Counted from the first letter of the stretch, positions 1 to 9,673 are shown. The stretch: DNA of 64,000 nucleotides from Myxococcales bacterium (GCA_016191815.1 JACPVI010000015.1:62001-126000); one strand, 5' to 3'. Notes: generated by a model from the sequence alone, not told the origin. Made by a program: numbers and translations.

Positions 1-1
1 C

Positions 2-700
2 CCATCCCGCGCCACCCCCTCGCAGAAGCTGTTGCCGGCGCCGCTGGCGGCGGATGCGGGTTACACCCCGTGGACGGACGTGCTCCCTGGCGCGAAGGCG
101 GAGCGGAAGAACACCACCCACGTCTCGGTGATCGACCGGGAGGGAAACGCGGTGGCGCTGACCACCACCGTCAACTACTGGTTCGGGTCCTGCCTAGTGG
201 CGAGGGGGACCGGAGTGTTGCTGAACGACGAGATGGACGATTTCGCCGCTGCGCCGATGACGCCCAACACCTACGGGCTGGTGACCGGCGAGGCCAACGC
301 CATCGCGCCGGGGAAGATTCCGCTCTCCTCGATGTCGCCCACGCTGGTCTTCCGCAAGGACGATCCGAAGAAGGCGATGCTCGCTTTGGGCTCACCGGGG
401 GGCTCCACCATTCCCACCACTGTCATCCAGGTCATCTCCAACGTCCTCGACGGGCAGATGGACGTGGTGCGCGCGGTGGGGGCGGGGCGCATCCATCACC
501 AGTACCTTCCGGACGCCATCCTGGTCGACAAGTTCGGCCTCGAGCCGGCTACGCTGCGCGCGCTGGAGGCCTTGGGCCACGCGGTGACTCGCACCGACGG
601 CTGGGGGGATGCGGAGGCGGTGCTGATCGACCCGGCCACCGGCCTCGCCACCGCCGGATCGGATCCGCGCAACGAGGGCTTCGCCTCGGGACAGGACTAG
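2..700 (+). CDS. ggt: Gamma-glutamyltransferase, C-terminal part (5' end outside window)
   Basis: The reading frame is open from the window edge, so the true start lies upstream. The visible part is the small-subunit region of a gamma-glutamyltranspeptidase, an Ntn-hydrolase that cleaves glutathione-type gamma-glutamyl bonds, normally in the periplasm. The autoprocessing site is visible as TTHVSVIDREGNAVALTTT, where the second Thr of the TTH would become the nucleophile. Downstream are the substrate-pocket region SSMSPTLVF and the glycine-rich GSPGGSTIPTT, both family hallmarks. The stop is followed within 10 bases by the next gene, so the two are probably cotranscribed. Confidence in the family is high; the large subunit cannot be assessed. 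Confidence 0.93.
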   Translation, partial: PSRATPSQKLLPAPLAADAGYTPWTDVLPGAKAERKNTTHVSVIDREGNAVALTTTVNYWFGSCLVARGTGVLLNDEMDDFAAAPMTPNTYGLVTGEANAIAPGKIPLSSMSPTLVFRKDDPKKAMLALGSPGGSTIPTTVIQVISNVLDGQMDVVRAVGAGRIHHQYLPDAILVDKFGLEPATLRALEALGHAVTRTDGWGDAEAVLIDPATGLATAGSDPRNEGFASGQD

Positions 701-709
701 GAGGCCCGC

Positions 710-1120
710 TTGCGCACCGTAAAGACGAGCCACCCCTCTTTTCCGAAGGCGGGAGCCAACGCGCTGCTTTCGGTAGAGCCGCTCCTCCGCTGGCAAGCGC
801 TGTGCGGAGATCAGGGCCACTGGAGGGTCGGACTGTACTCTCCTCCGGAGGCCACCGCGGAGGATTGCCACGAGCTGGAACGCCACGACTGCCCCGAGCT
901 GTTCGTCCTCCTCTCCGGACGGATGAGCCTCTTGCTCTTCGAGGCAGGCGGGCTGCGCGAGCTGGCCCTCGAGCCGGGCCGGCCGGCATTGATCACCGCA
1001 CCGCACAACGGATTCTGCCCCGGAGGCCCCCACACCGGCGTCGCCCTGGTGGTGGAGCGCGACGCCTTCTCCACCGAGTACCGCACTCCCGAGGAGTGGG
1101 CACGCGAGCGCCGCGATTGA
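710..1120 (+). CDS. Small cupin-like protein
   Basis: This is a protein of about 136 residues with no signal peptide. It starts at TTG, preceded at about 5 bases by a good ribosome site (ggagg overlapping the end of ggt). The middle, HDCPELFVLLSGRMSLLLFE followed by LEPGRPALITAPHNGF and a GPHTGVALVVERD segment, has the strand pattern and spaced His/Glu of a single cupin barrel, so a metal- or sugar-binding or isomerase role is possible. The assignment rests on this pattern only. Its stop overlaps the TTG start of the TatD-like gene (TTGA), which implies coupled translation of the two. Confidence 0.6.
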   Translation: MRTVKTSHPSFPKAGANALLSVEPLLRWQALCGDQGHWRVGLYSPPEATAEDCHELERHDCPELFVLLSGRMSLLLFEAGGLRELALEPGRPALITAPHNGFCPGGPHTGVALVVERDAFSTEYRTPEEWARERRD

Positions 1121-1884
1121 GCCTCTTCGACGCGCACCTCCACCCTTGCGGCCTATCCGATCAGGACCTGGAGACGCTCCGCTACTTCGGAGTCACCGGG
1201 GCGCTGGCGGTGGCAGGCCGTTCGGCGCAGGCGACCGCGGGCGCGGTGTTGGAGCACCTGCGCGACACCGCCGGGCCCCAGCTCGGGCGGCTCTCCCGGG
1301 CGGGGATTGGAGCCTACGCGGCGGTCGGCCTGCACCCCTTGGTGGTGCCGCGCCGCGGGCTCGGCGAAATCCTCTCCGCGCTGCCGGGCTTCTTCCGGGG
1401 CGGAAAGGTGGTGGCGATCGGCGAGGTCGGCCTCCACCGGGGAGGCCCCGCCGAAGAAGAAGCCTTCTCCGAGCAGCTCACCCTCGCCCGGAGGCTCAAG
1501 CTGCCGGTGGTGGTGCACACCCCCCGGGCGGACAAGGAGCGCCACACCCGCCGCGCCCTCACCCTCATCCGCACCTCGGGGATTTCTCCGTCGAGCGTGC
1601 TGGTGGACCACGCCGGCCCGCGCACGCTGCGGCCGATCCTCGAGTGCGGGCACTACGCCGGCCTCACCATCCACCCCGACGAGCTCTCCGCCGAGCGCGC
1701 CTCGGCGCTCGTCCGCCGGCATGGAGCCGAGCGGCTGATTCTCGGCTCGGATTTGGGCGAGGGTGCCGGCGACATCGTGGGCGTCGCAAGGACGGTCAGC
1801 CAGCTGCTCCGCGCCGGAATCTCCGCTCGGGTGGTGGCCCGCGTCTCCGACCTCAATGCCCGCAAGCTGCTCAGGGTCGGCTGA
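1117..1884 (+). CDS. TatD-like metal-dependent hydrolase
   Basis: About 255 residues. The start is taken at TTG 1117, which overlaps the previous stop codon and places the metal motif DAHLHP at the N-terminus as in TatD/amidohydrolase TIM barrels. Other expected ligand motifs are present in order: GEVGLH, VVVHTPR, LVDHAGP and LGSDLGEG. TatD relatives are metal-dependent phosphohydrolases or nucleases, but sequence alone does not fix the substrate. The frame is open far upstream (to about position 70), but that part runs across ggt and the cupin gene out of phase and is a shadow. It sits last in a ggt-cupin-TatD run, with no obvious shared pathway. Confidence 0.82.
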   Translation: MSLFDAHLHPCGLSDQDLETLRYFGVTGALAVAGRSAQATAGAVLEHLRDTAGPQLGRLSRAGIGAYAAVGLHPLVVPRRGLGEILSALPGFFRGGKVVAIGEVGLHRGGPAEEEAFSEQLTLARRLKLPVVVHTPRADKERHTRRALTLIRTSGISPSSVLVDHAGPRTLRPILECGHYAGLTIHPDELSAERASALVRRHGAERLILGSDLGEGAGDIVGVARTVSQLLRAGISARVVARVSDLNARKLLRVG

Positions 1885-2009
1885 AAGTAGGTGCCTGTAG
1901 ACTGCCGTGCCACCTCCCTTCCTGGCGCCAAGGGGAGGAACTGAGCGAAGATCTTCTGGCCTAGTGCGCCCGGCCGGGTGCGCGCCGTCGGTCGCGCGGA
2001 GGGAACCTC

Positions 2010-5000
2010 GTGAGCTTTCGACTGACCGGATTCGCCCTGGCTGCGGCGCTCCTTGGAGGCGAGGCGGCCGCGCAGAAAATGGTGGTGCTTCCAGCGACGG
2101 CAGATGCGTGGATCACCAGCGGCACCGCCAGCTACGGCGACACCCTCGCCTGGGAGGCGACCAAGAGCTACGGCTCGATGTCCGAGGTGCAGGTGAGCAA
2201 CTGGCCCGGGGTGCGCCAGGTGGGGCTATTCCGCTGGGAGGTGGACTCGCAGGGCCGCACCCCTAGGACGGCGACGGTCTTTCTTTACCTCACCCGCCCT
2301 TCCGCCGCCTCGTTCGAGATCGATGCGATGTCGGCCACCTGGATCGCGAGCGAGGCCACCTGGACGAAGGCGACGTCGGTGAGTAGCTGGCAGGTCGCCG
2401 GCGCCGGCGCCCCTGATCGAGGCTCCGTTCAGTTCACCATTCCGGCCGGGGCCACGGGGTGGGTCTCCGGATCGCACACCGGGATCCAGGGGCTCCTACC
2501 CGGCATCTTCTCGCTCTCGGTGGTGGTCGACGCGCTCTCCGCGTCGGACGACCTCGGCATCGCGAGCGCCGAGCACCCCGTGGCCGCGCGGCGGCCGAGG
2601 CTGGTCATCGACTACACCGACAACACCACCTGGGAGTACCAGCAGGGGATGAAGCCCACCACCGCGTACGCAGGCGCTTCGGATACCACCATCGCCAACG
2701 GCACCACTCCGGCGACCACCCCGATGCCTCCAGGCATCGAGGCCCGCCCGGGGGCGGCGGCGCTGATCCGCTTCGACACCTCCAACCTGCCCGGAGAAAT
2801 CGCCGTCACCAGCGCCAAGCTGAAACTCTCGCTGCAGGGAGTCAGCACCAGCCAGTCGCTCTCCATCCACCAGGTGCTGCCACCCTGGCTGGAGTCCGTC
2901 GTGACCTGGAAGTACGCCGGCAACGGCACCCTCTGGTCAGTTCCGGGACTGTCGGCGGGAGTCGACTACGGGCCCTCGCTGATTGGAATCGCGCTCACCG
3001 GCTCCGGCCCGGTCGCGGTGGCGCTCGGTCAGCCGGGCGCGCTGGCGGTGGAGCGCTGGGCCAAGACTCCCGCTTCCAACCAGGGCTTGGTGCTCCTGAG
3101 CGCTCTTCCCGCGTCGGACAGCGTGTTCGCCTCACGGGAGTGGGGCAACGCGGCTCAACACCCGCAGCTCGAGGTTTCCTACTTCGACTCCAAGCTGCTC
3201 TTCGCGTCGAGCCAGGCCTGGGTGGGAGTGGGAAACTCCGGCGGAGCTTTCGAGCTGGAGCTCGTCCAACCCTCGGGGGCGCCCTTCGTCTCGGCCTGGC
3301 CCGCCTCGCTCACCGTCAGCAGCAGCTCCCCTTCGGGCGCCTTTTCCACCTCCCCGAGTCCCACGGGCAACTGGTGGCCGGCCACCACGGTGGTGGTCCC
3401 CGGAGGCTCGAGCCGGAGCCAGCCCTTCTGGTTCCGCGACCGGAGGACTGGAACCTGGACCATCAATGCCCGCAGCGGGCCAAGCACGATGGCGGGCAGC
3501 AGCACGATCAATACCCACCCCTTCATCCTCAGCGAGGACTTCGAGACCGGGACGCTCCTCGCCACGGCGAACCCCCCGGGCCAGTGGCACGAGCTCGTGC
3601 AGACGTTCGGTAGCGATCAGATCGCTCCCGACCCCAGCGCGGCGCACCGCGGAGCCGGAGGCGTTCACGTCCACAACTTCGGCGTTCCGGGCAGCGCCGG
3701 CCCGCAGGCCCACCTGTTGTACCGGACCGGGCAGATCGACGAGCCCGCCTACCTTCGCGGGTGGGTTCGCGTCAAGGTGTCCAACGGACAAGGGGACGTC
3801 CAGTTGGTGGCGATCGGCTGCGATACCACCACGCCTCCGGCGGACCTGGTCGCGGCGGTGAGCTACGACTTCCAGAACGGAGCGCTGCTCCTCGGAGGGC
3901 AACGCGAGGGAGGCCCCACGGTGAAGACCGTGCCATTCAAGCTGGAGGTGGGCCGGTGGTACCTCTTCGAGGTGGGGATGAGCGACGCGAGCATCAACGG
4001 CTACCGGAGGCTATGGATCGACGCGGCGCTCGTGGCCGAGGAGACCGGGTTTAGCCTCGCCGACCCGGGCTACCGGCCGCGCAAGTTCTACCTGGGTCCC
4101 GCCTGGTCCAAGGTGCGTTCCTTCCAGGGCGTGATCGACTACGACGACGTGCGCGTCGCCGCCGTGCCCCAGCCCAGCCGCCTGTTGCTGGACGTACCGA
4201 CAAAGGCCGCGCCGGGGGACTGCGTCAAGGCCCTCGTCTCCCTCGCCACTTCGCTGCCCGGTCAGCTGGCCGACGCGCCCTTCGTGGTGGACGGGCAGCT
4301 GAGCGTCACCGGAGCGCCGGGAACCTTCTTCAGCGACCCCGCCTGCACCCGGCCGGCCGGCGGGTTCCGAATCCCGGTCGACGGCAGGACGACCGAGGTC
4401 TACTTCAGCCCGTCCGGGAATGGGATCGCCGCCCTCCAGGCCTCCCACGTGGATTTCGTCCCGGGTGCCGCCACCGTGGTCGTGAGGGACACGCTGAACC
4501 TCCAGCCGGCAGCGGCGCGGGTGGCGCCGGGAGGGGTGATCGCCTTCGCCGCTTCCGGGGGCCTTCCGCCGTACACGTGGTCGCTGGAGCAGAACGCCTC
4601 CGGCGCTACCCTGGACCCAGAAGGGCGCTACCACGCCGGTGCCAGCGCGGGGATGGACGTGGTCAAGGCCAAGGACGCCTCGGGGCTCTCCGGCTCCGCC
4701 ACGGTGATGGTGGGCGCAGTGGTGCAGGTGACGGTGTCGATCGAGGGGGGAGAAAGGGCGCGTCCCATCGGAAGCGCCGCCTCCGGCACGGTCACTGTGG
4801 AGAACCGCCTGCCCGTCCCGCAGGCTGGCCTGTCGCTCCGGCTTGCGCCCGAGCAGCTGGCGCTTGAGCCGATCTCCGCCGAGCCGGCCACCGGATGCGG
4901 CGAGCACTGCTACGCCCTGGCCGAACTGGGCCCGGGCGAGAGCCGCGGCTTCCCGTTCGCCGGCCGCCTGGAGGGAGCACCCCAGAGCGAGGCGGCGATG

Positions 5001-5165
5001 ACCGCGGTGCTTGAGTCCTCCGGCGAGGAGCTGTCCGCCTCGCGAGCGCCGTTGGGGAGGCTCTTGCCCCTCACGGCCACCCTGGGCTGCGGCTGCGCCT
5101 CCGCGGGAGCCGCCGCGCTGCCGCTCCTGGCGTTCGTGCTGCTCCTGCGGCGACGCAGGCTATAG
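2010..5165 (+). CDS. Large secreted DNRLRE-type surface protein with MYXO-CTERM tail
   Basis: 1051 residues. The GTG start at 2010 has a purine-rich site (ggaggg) about 6 bases upstream and begins a short signal peptide ending near AAAQK. Two N-terminal repeats (about residues 20-190 and 200-390) carry the pattern of DNRLRE/CBM96-like domains: PATADAWITSG, SYGD, LFRWEVDS, then a VIDYTDN strand. A middle part resembles a concanavalin-like carbohydrate/polysaccharide-binding fold (about 500-720), followed by Ig-like segments. The C-terminus, GCGCASAGAAALPLLAF plus an Arg cluster, fits the MYXO-CTERM signal, in which Cys-containing tails are processed and anchored at the cell surface. Likely an extracellular binding or matrix protein; no catalytic motif seen. 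Confidence 0.85.
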   Translation: MSFRLTGFALAAALLGGEAAAQKMVVLPATADAWITSGTASYGDTLAWEATKSYGSMSEVQVSNWPGVRQVGLFRWEVDSQGRTPRTATVFLYLTRPSAASFEIDAMSATWIASEATWTKATSVSSWQVAGAGAPDRGSVQFTIPAGATGWVSGSHTGIQGLLPGIFSLSVVVDALSASDDLGIASAEHPVAARRPRLVIDYTDNTTWEYQQGMKPTTAYAGASDTTIANGTTPATTPMPPGIEARPGAAALIRFDTSNLPGEIAVTSAKLKLSLQGVSTSQSLSIHQVLPPWLESVVTWKYAGNGTLWSVPGLSAGVDYGPSLIGIALTGSGPVAVALGQPGALAVERWAKTPASNQGLVLLSALPASDSVFASREWGNAAQHPQLEVSYFDSKLLFASSQAWVGVGNSGGAFELELVQPSGAPFVSAWPASLTVSSSSPSGAFSTSPSPTGNWWPATTVVVPGGSSRSQPFWFRDRRTGTWTINARSGPSTMAGSSTINTHPFILSEDFETGTLLATANPPGQWHELVQTFGSDQIAPDPSAAHRGAGGVHVHNFGVPGSAGPQAHLLYRTGQIDEPAYLRGWVRVKVSNGQGDVQLVAIGCDTTTPPADLVAAVSYDFQNGALLLGGQREGGPTVKTVPFKLEVGRWYLFEVGMSDASINGYRRLWIDAALVAEETGFSLADPGYRPRKFYLGPAWSKVRSFQGVIDYDDVRVAAVPQPSRLLLDVPTKAAPGDCVKALVSLATSLPGQLADAPFVVDGQLSVTGAPGTFFSDPACTRPAGGFRIPVDGRTTEVYFSPSGNGIAALQASHVDFVPGAATVVVRDTLNLQPAAARVAPGGVIAFAASGGLPPYTWSLEQNASGATLDPEGRYHAGASAGMDVVKAKDASGLSGSATVMVGAVVQVTVSIEGGERARPIGSAASGTVTVENRLPVPQAGLSLRLAPEQLALEPISAEPATGCGEHCYALAELGPGESRGFPFAGRLEGAPQSEAAMTAVLESSGEELSASRAPLGRLLPLTATLGCGCASAGAAALPLLAFVLLLRRRRL

Positions 5166-5177
5166 TCGGCGCGCCAG

Positions 5178-6662
5178 ATGAGCGGCGCCGATGACTCAGG
5201 AGCTTCCAAGGCCGAGCACACCGTAGTGCTCCACGTCACCCCCGGGGAGACGTTCGACGAGCGGTGGCTGATCGAGTCTCGCGTCGGCCAGGGGGCGATG
5301 GGCTCGGTGTTCCAGGGGAGGGACCTCAAGCTGTCCAAGAAGGTGGCGATCAAGATCCTCTCGCCCGAGCACTGCCGCAAGCCCAAGGTGCTGGCCCGCT
5401 TCGAGCGCGAGGCGCGGCTGATGACCAACCTGCGGCACCCGAACATCGTCCAGCTCCACGGGGTCGGCCGCCGGGGCGCCCTGCCCTACATCGTGATGCA
5501 GTACCTCGAGGGGGTCACCCTGGCCGAGCACCTCAAGCGCAAGGGCGGGAAGCTCTCTCCGGTGGAGACGCTGGGGGTGGTGCGGCAGGTCTGCTCCGGG
5601 CTCTCCTTCATCCACCACCACGGGCTGGTCCACCGCGACATCAAGCCGCAGAACATCTTCATCGGCGACGACGGGCACACCACCATCCTCGACCTCGGGG
5701 TGGTGCGGGACAAGAGCGAGCCGGGGCTCACCAAGCCGGGGGCGATGGTCGGCACGCCCTACTACATGGCCCCGGAGCAGATCCTCGGAACCAGCGAGCT
5801 CGACCGGCGCGCCGACGTGTACGCGCTGGGGGCGGTGATCTTCGAGCTGCTGACCGGCACCCCGCCCTTCGTGGCGCCGAGCAACTTCGAGGTGCTCTAC
5901 GCGCACCGCACTCTCCCGCCCCCGGACGCCTCGGTGCTCTCGGCCTTCGTGCCCAAACCGGTGGCCCTGGTGATCAACCGAGCCCTGGCGAAGCAGCCCG
6001 AGGAGCGGCAGCAGAACGTGCACGAGCTGTTGGCGGACCTCGAGGTGGCCTACGGGCTCGACCGGGAGCGGACCAGTCCGGGGACGGCCTTCTCCTTCGA
6101 AGAGGCCGAGAGCGCGCCGCGGCGGAAGAAGGCACGCGGGAAGCCCGCCCGGAAGCCCACCCAGCCGGAGGCGCCTGCGTTGAAGGAAATCTCCTCGGAC
6201 GACGAGCCCACCGGCTCGGTGGCCCAAGAGAAGGTGGAGGAGAAGCTCGAAGAGGCCTCCTTCGCCGACTCCGCCGATGTCGAGCTGATCGACTCCGGGG
6301 CCGCCGACACCGGAGACGATTCGCCCACCCAGGCCGAGACGGTGTCCGCCGACGAGACGGACATCCGGGAGAAACGCCTGTCCGCCTCCGGCACCCGGGA
6401 AGACTCCGCCCGCACCGACCCTGCCGCGCCCGCGGGGCGCGGGGAGCTGCGGGTGGTGACCACGGTGAAGGGCCTCACCACCGGGGCACAGGTGACCATC
6501 GACCGCGAAAAGAAGGGCACCGCCCCGGTGTCGGTGGCCCTGCCGGTGGGGCGCCACTCCGTCCGCATCGAGCGAACCGGGTACAAGCCGGTGGACCGCG
6601 AAGTCGAAGTGAAGACGAAGCGCGTCACCCTGCTCAGGGTCGAGCTGGAGTCCCGCGGCTGA
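5178..6662 (+). CDS. Serine/threonine protein kinase with PEGA-like C-terminus
   Basis: 494 residues, cytoplasmic, with no membrane segment. The kinase domain covers about residues 28-300: Gly loop GQGAMGS (about 36), VAIK lysine, catalytic loop HRDIKPQN (about 151), DLG in place of DFG, and activation segment GTPYYMAPEQ. A charged, low-complexity linker (about 310-415) leads to a PEGA-like domain (about 420-494) with GAQVTIDREKKGTAPVSV and GRHSVRIERTGYKPV. A TATAGT box at 5161, fused with the stop of the upstream gene, lies 11 bases before the ATG, suggesting its own promoter and a very short leader. The target is unknown. Confidence 0.95.
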   Translation: MSGADDSGASKAEHTVVLHVTPGETFDERWLIESRVGQGAMGSVFQGRDLKLSKKVAIKILSPEHCRKPKVLARFEREARLMTNLRHPNIVQLHGVGRRGALPYIVMQYLEGVTLAEHLKRKGGKLSPVETLGVVRQVCSGLSFIHHHGLVHRDIKPQNIFIGDDGHTTILDLGVVRDKSEPGLTKPGAMVGTPYYMAPEQILGTSELDRRADVYALGAVIFELLTGTPPFVAPSNFEVLYAHRTLPPPDASVLSAFVPKPVALVINRALAKQPEERQQNVHELLADLEVAYGLDRERTSPGTAFSFEEAESAPRRKKARGKPARKPTQPEAPALKEISSDDEPTGSVAQEKVEEKLEEASFADSADVELIDSGAADTGDDSPTQAETVSADETDIREKRLSASGTREDSARTDPAAPAGRGELRVVTTVKGLTTGAQVTIDREKKGTAPVSVALPVGRHSVRIERTGYKPVDREVEVKTKRVTLLRVELESRG

Positions 6663-6698
6663 CGCGTCGGATCTCCGACCGAGCCCTGCGCCTCCAAC

Positions 6699-6749
6699 GA
6701 TTCTGGGCGTACTTTGCCTCGGAGTCCGAGGCCAGCTACGCCCAGAATC
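6699..6749. other. Long two-tier hairpin in intergenic region
   Basis: Perfect 13-bp outer arms (gattctgggcgta at 6699-6711 and its complement at 6737-6749) enclose a 4x4 internal loop and a second 7-bp stem (GCCTCGG/CCGAGGC, 6716-6732) with a 3-base loop. It lies 37 bases after the kinase stop. There is no T-run on the + strand, so it is not a classic intrinsic terminator. It could be an RNA structure that stabilises the mRNA end, a Rho-related end or a repeat element. The remaining 6750-6909 shows nothing else I can support. Confidence 0.6.
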
Positions 6750-6909
6750 CTTAGAGGCGGGAGCGAGCTGACGCAGCAGCGCCAACCGGTGTCCTCCTTC
6801 CGAGGCCTCGGTCCGGCCGGGCTCCCACCGCTCGGCCGACGGGAACTCGGGCGCGTTCCCGGCTGTCTTCCCAAGAAAACCGGCTCGCGGAACGAATGGC
6901 TCGACCCAG

Positions 6910-9672
6910 ATGAAAGCCCCCCCCCGCGACTGCTGCCCGACCGACCTCGCCCTGGAGAAGTACCTGCTCGCCGAAGGTGAGCCGGGCTCGCTGGAGCAGG
7001 TCCGCCGGCACCTTGGACAGTGCGGAAGGTGCCACGGCCACCTGGCCGAGATGGAATCGGACGGGGCGCGCTTCCGCCGGTCTCACCACGCCGTTCCCGC
7101 GAGGTGGCTGTTCACCCGCGCGGAGCGCAACAACGCGAGGAAGCTCATGCTGGCCACTGCTCTCCCGGTGATCGCGCTCGCCTTGGGCGCCGCCCCCGCA
7201 TATCGACAGCTCGTGGGCCCCAAGCCGTCCGCCGCGGCGGAGGAGCGATCCGCGCCGCCGGCCCCAGAATCGCGCCCTGGGTTGCTCGAGGTGCGGGAGG
7301 AGCCGCGCCCGGCCGCGCTGCGGCAGCTCTCGCTGCGCGGACAGCCCATCGAGCTGGGGCAGGGAACGCTCGAGGCCGCCGAGGCCTCGGGGCCGGCGCG
7401 CCCCTTCGTGCTCGAGCACACCGCGGTGGACATCGAGGTTTCGGGCTTCGTCCAGCGAGCGACGGTGCGGCAGGTGTTCCAAAACCCGTTCGCCTCGCCG
7501 GTGGAGGCGGTCTACGCCTTCCCGCTCCCGGACGACGCCGCAGTGGACGAGCTGGAGCTAAAGGTGGGCGGGAGAGTCATTCGCGGGGAGATTGAAAGGC
7601 GCGAGGAGGCCCGCCGCCGCTACGAGGAGGCGAAGAGCCGGGGCCAGCGCGCGGCGCTCCTCGACCAGGAGCGTCCAAACCTCTTCACCCAGTCGGTGGC
7701 GAACATCCTTCCCGGCGAGGCGGTGGAGGTGCGCGTCCGCTACGCCGCGCGGCTGCGCTACGACGACGGAATCTTCGAGCTCAACTTCCCGATGACGGTG
7801 GGGCCTCGCTACGTGCCGGGCGTGCCGCTCGCGGGCGAGATGCAGGGGAAAGGCACCTCGCCCGACACCGACCGAGTGCTGGATGGCTCCCGCATCACTC
7901 CTCCGTTCGCCCGCACCGGCCGCGACGTAGAGGTGCGGGTTCGCCTCGAGGCGGGGCTCTGCATCGAGAGCCTGTGGAGCGTCTCCCACCGGCTGTGGGC
8001 CGAGCGCACCTCTCCCTCGAGCGCCAAGCTCAGCCTGGACGCGTCGGACCGCATCCCGAACAAGGACCTCATCGTTCGCTGGACGGTGGCCGGGCCCTCG
8101 CTGCGGGCGGCGGCGATGACCACCGGAACCGGCGGAACCGGCACCTTCGCGCTGCTCCTCCAGCCGGAGGCAAAGGACTCCCAGCCAGCGCCCGTCCCCC
8201 GGGAGATGGTCTTCGTCATCGACACCAGTTGTTCGATGAGCGGCGCTCCGCTGGCCGCGGCGAAGCGGGTGATGTCGCTGGCGCTCGAGCGGCTGAACCC
8301 CGACGACACCTTCATGCTGATCGACTTCGCGGACGGCGCTTCGGCGTTCCATGACTCGCCGCTCCCCAATTCGGCGTCCTACGTGGAGCGGGCCCAGTCC
8401 TACCTCGAGGCGCTGCCGGCCTCGGGCGGCACCAACCAGCTCGCCGGGATTCGGGCTGCCCTCGGGCGACCTGCGGACCCGCGGCGGCTCCGCACGGTGC
8501 TCTTCCTCACCGACGGCTTCATCGGCAACGAGGTCGAGGTCCTCGGCGAAGCCGGGCGGCTGCTCGGAAGCGCGCGCCTCTTCGCGCTCGGCATGGGCAC
8601 CTCGGTGAACCACTACCTGCTCAGCCGGCTGGCGGACTCGGGGCGGGGCTTCTATCAATATCTCCGCCCCGACGAGGATCCGGAGCCGGCGATCGAGCGC
8701 TTCGTCCGCCGCATCGAGAGGCCGCTGCTGACCGACGTGTCGATCGACTTCGGCGGGCTGGCGGTCGTGCAGCTCCTCCCGGCGAAGCTGCCAGACCTCT
8801 TCGATGCGCAGCCTTTGGTGCTGCTGGGCCGGTACCAGCGACCCGGCCGCGGCACGGTGACGCTCCGCGGAAGCCGGGCCGGCTCGCCAGTGGAGCTGAA
8901 AATAAACCTGAGCCTGCTCGAGCGCGAGGAGCGCCACACCGTGCTGGGCACCCTCTGGGCCCGCGCACGCATCGACGCCCTCGAGCGGCAGATGCACCAG
9001 GGCGAGCGCGGGGACCTCATCCGCGAGATCACCACCTTGGGTCTCGAGCACCGGCTGGTGACCGCCTACACCTCGTTCGTCGCCGTGGACGCGACATCGG
9101 CCGTCGCCCGCGGGACTCCTACCCTCCACTCGACGGAGGCGGCCGAGCTTCCGCAGCTCACCGGCGCAGCGGAGCCCGGCCCGGCAAAGCGGGCCAGCTC
9201 GACCTCCAAGCCTGTCAGGAGACCACCGCTCTCTCGAGGTTGGGCGGACGGACACGGGGACGTTTCGGGCGACGGCCGGGGCCACGCGATGGGCAAGCAA
9301 GGCGGAACCTACTTGCTGCCACCCAAGGAGGACGTCGTGCCGGAACTGGCTCCCCGCGGCGCGCCGATGGTGATGGGGTCGCTCTCCGGCGAGGTGATCC
9401 GCTCGGTGGTCCGGCGGCACGTCTCCGACATCCGGGCCGCCTACCAGAAGCGCTTGACCGAGCGGCCCGGGCTCTCGGGCAAGCTGGTGGTGGAGTTCGT
9501 CATCCAGGCCGACGGCGCCGTGCGCGACGCGCGCGTGAAGAGCTCGACGGTCGGCGACCCCGACTTCGAGCAGGCGGTCCTGAGGCTCGTCCGCAAGTGG
9601 CGCTTCTCGCCTGCGCCGGGTGGCGGGGAGATCGCCGTCTCCTACCCATTCGTGTTCTCGCCTGGACCCTGA
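6910..9672 (+). CDS. Anti-sigma zinc finger / VIT / VWA / TonB-C fusion protein
   Basis: 920 residues in an unusual order. Residues about 8-50 look like a zinc-binding anti-sigma (ZAS/zf-HC2) domain with HLGQCGRCHGHL. One membrane segment follows at about 78-98. A VIT domain (about 160-290, with VEAVYAFPLPDDAAVDE) leads to a VWA domain whose MIDAS site reads DTSCSMS (about 437). The extreme C-terminus (about 826-920, from GEVIRSVVRRHVSDIRAAYQK to VRKWRFSP) matches the AgmX/TonB-type C-terminal domain. It probably spans the inner membrane with the zinc finger inside and the VIT/VWA/TonB-C parts in the periplasm. The ECF sigma gene begins one base after its stop, so it is the likely cognate anti-sigma factor. 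Confidence 0.88.
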   Translation: MKAPPRDCCPTDLALEKYLLAEGEPGSLEQVRRHLGQCGRCHGHLAEMESDGARFRRSHHAVPARWLFTRAERNNARKLMLATALPVIALALGAAPAYRQLVGPKPSAAAEERSAPPAPESRPGLLEVREEPRPAALRQLSLRGQPIELGQGTLEAAEASGPARPFVLEHTAVDIEVSGFVQRATVRQVFQNPFASPVEAVYAFPLPDDAAVDELELKVGGRVIRGEIERREEARRRYEEAKSRGQRAALLDQERPNLFTQSVANILPGEAVEVRVRYAARLRYDDGIFELNFPMTVGPRYVPGVPLAGEMQGKGTSPDTDRVLDGSRITPPFARTGRDVEVRVRLEAGLCIESLWSVSHRLWAERTSPSSAKLSLDASDRIPNKDLIVRWTVAGPSLRAAAMTTGTGGTGTFALLLQPEAKDSQPAPVPREMVFVIDTSCSMSGAPLAAAKRVMSLALERLNPDDTFMLIDFADGASAFHDSPLPNSASYVERAQSYLEALPASGGTNQLAGIRAALGRPADPRRLRTVLFLTDGFIGNEVEVLGEAGRLLGSARLFALGMGTSVNHYLLSRLADSGRGFYQYLRPDEDPEPAIERFVRRIERPLLTDVSIDFGGLAVVQLLPAKLPDLFDAQPLVLLGRYQRPGRGTVTLRGSRAGSPVELKINLSLLEREERHTVLGTLWARARIDALERQMHQGERGDLIREITTLGLEHRLVTAYTSFVAVDATSAVARGTPTLHSTEAAELPQLTGAAEPGPAKRASSTSKPVRRPPLSRGWADGHGDVSGDGRGHAMGKQGGTYLLPPKEDVVPELAPRGAPMVMGSLSGEVIRSVVRRHVSDIRAAYQKRLTERPGLSGKLVVEFVIQADGAVRDARVKSSTVGDPDFEQAVLRLVRKWRFSPAPGGGEIAVSYPFVFSPGP

Positions 9673-9673
9673 C

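Noticed and set aside
5196-6785. 529-residue open frame antisense to the kinase gene
   Set aside because: It is an antisense shadow in very GC-rich DNA; it is rich in His/Arg/Gly with no domain, while the plus strand has a full kinase.
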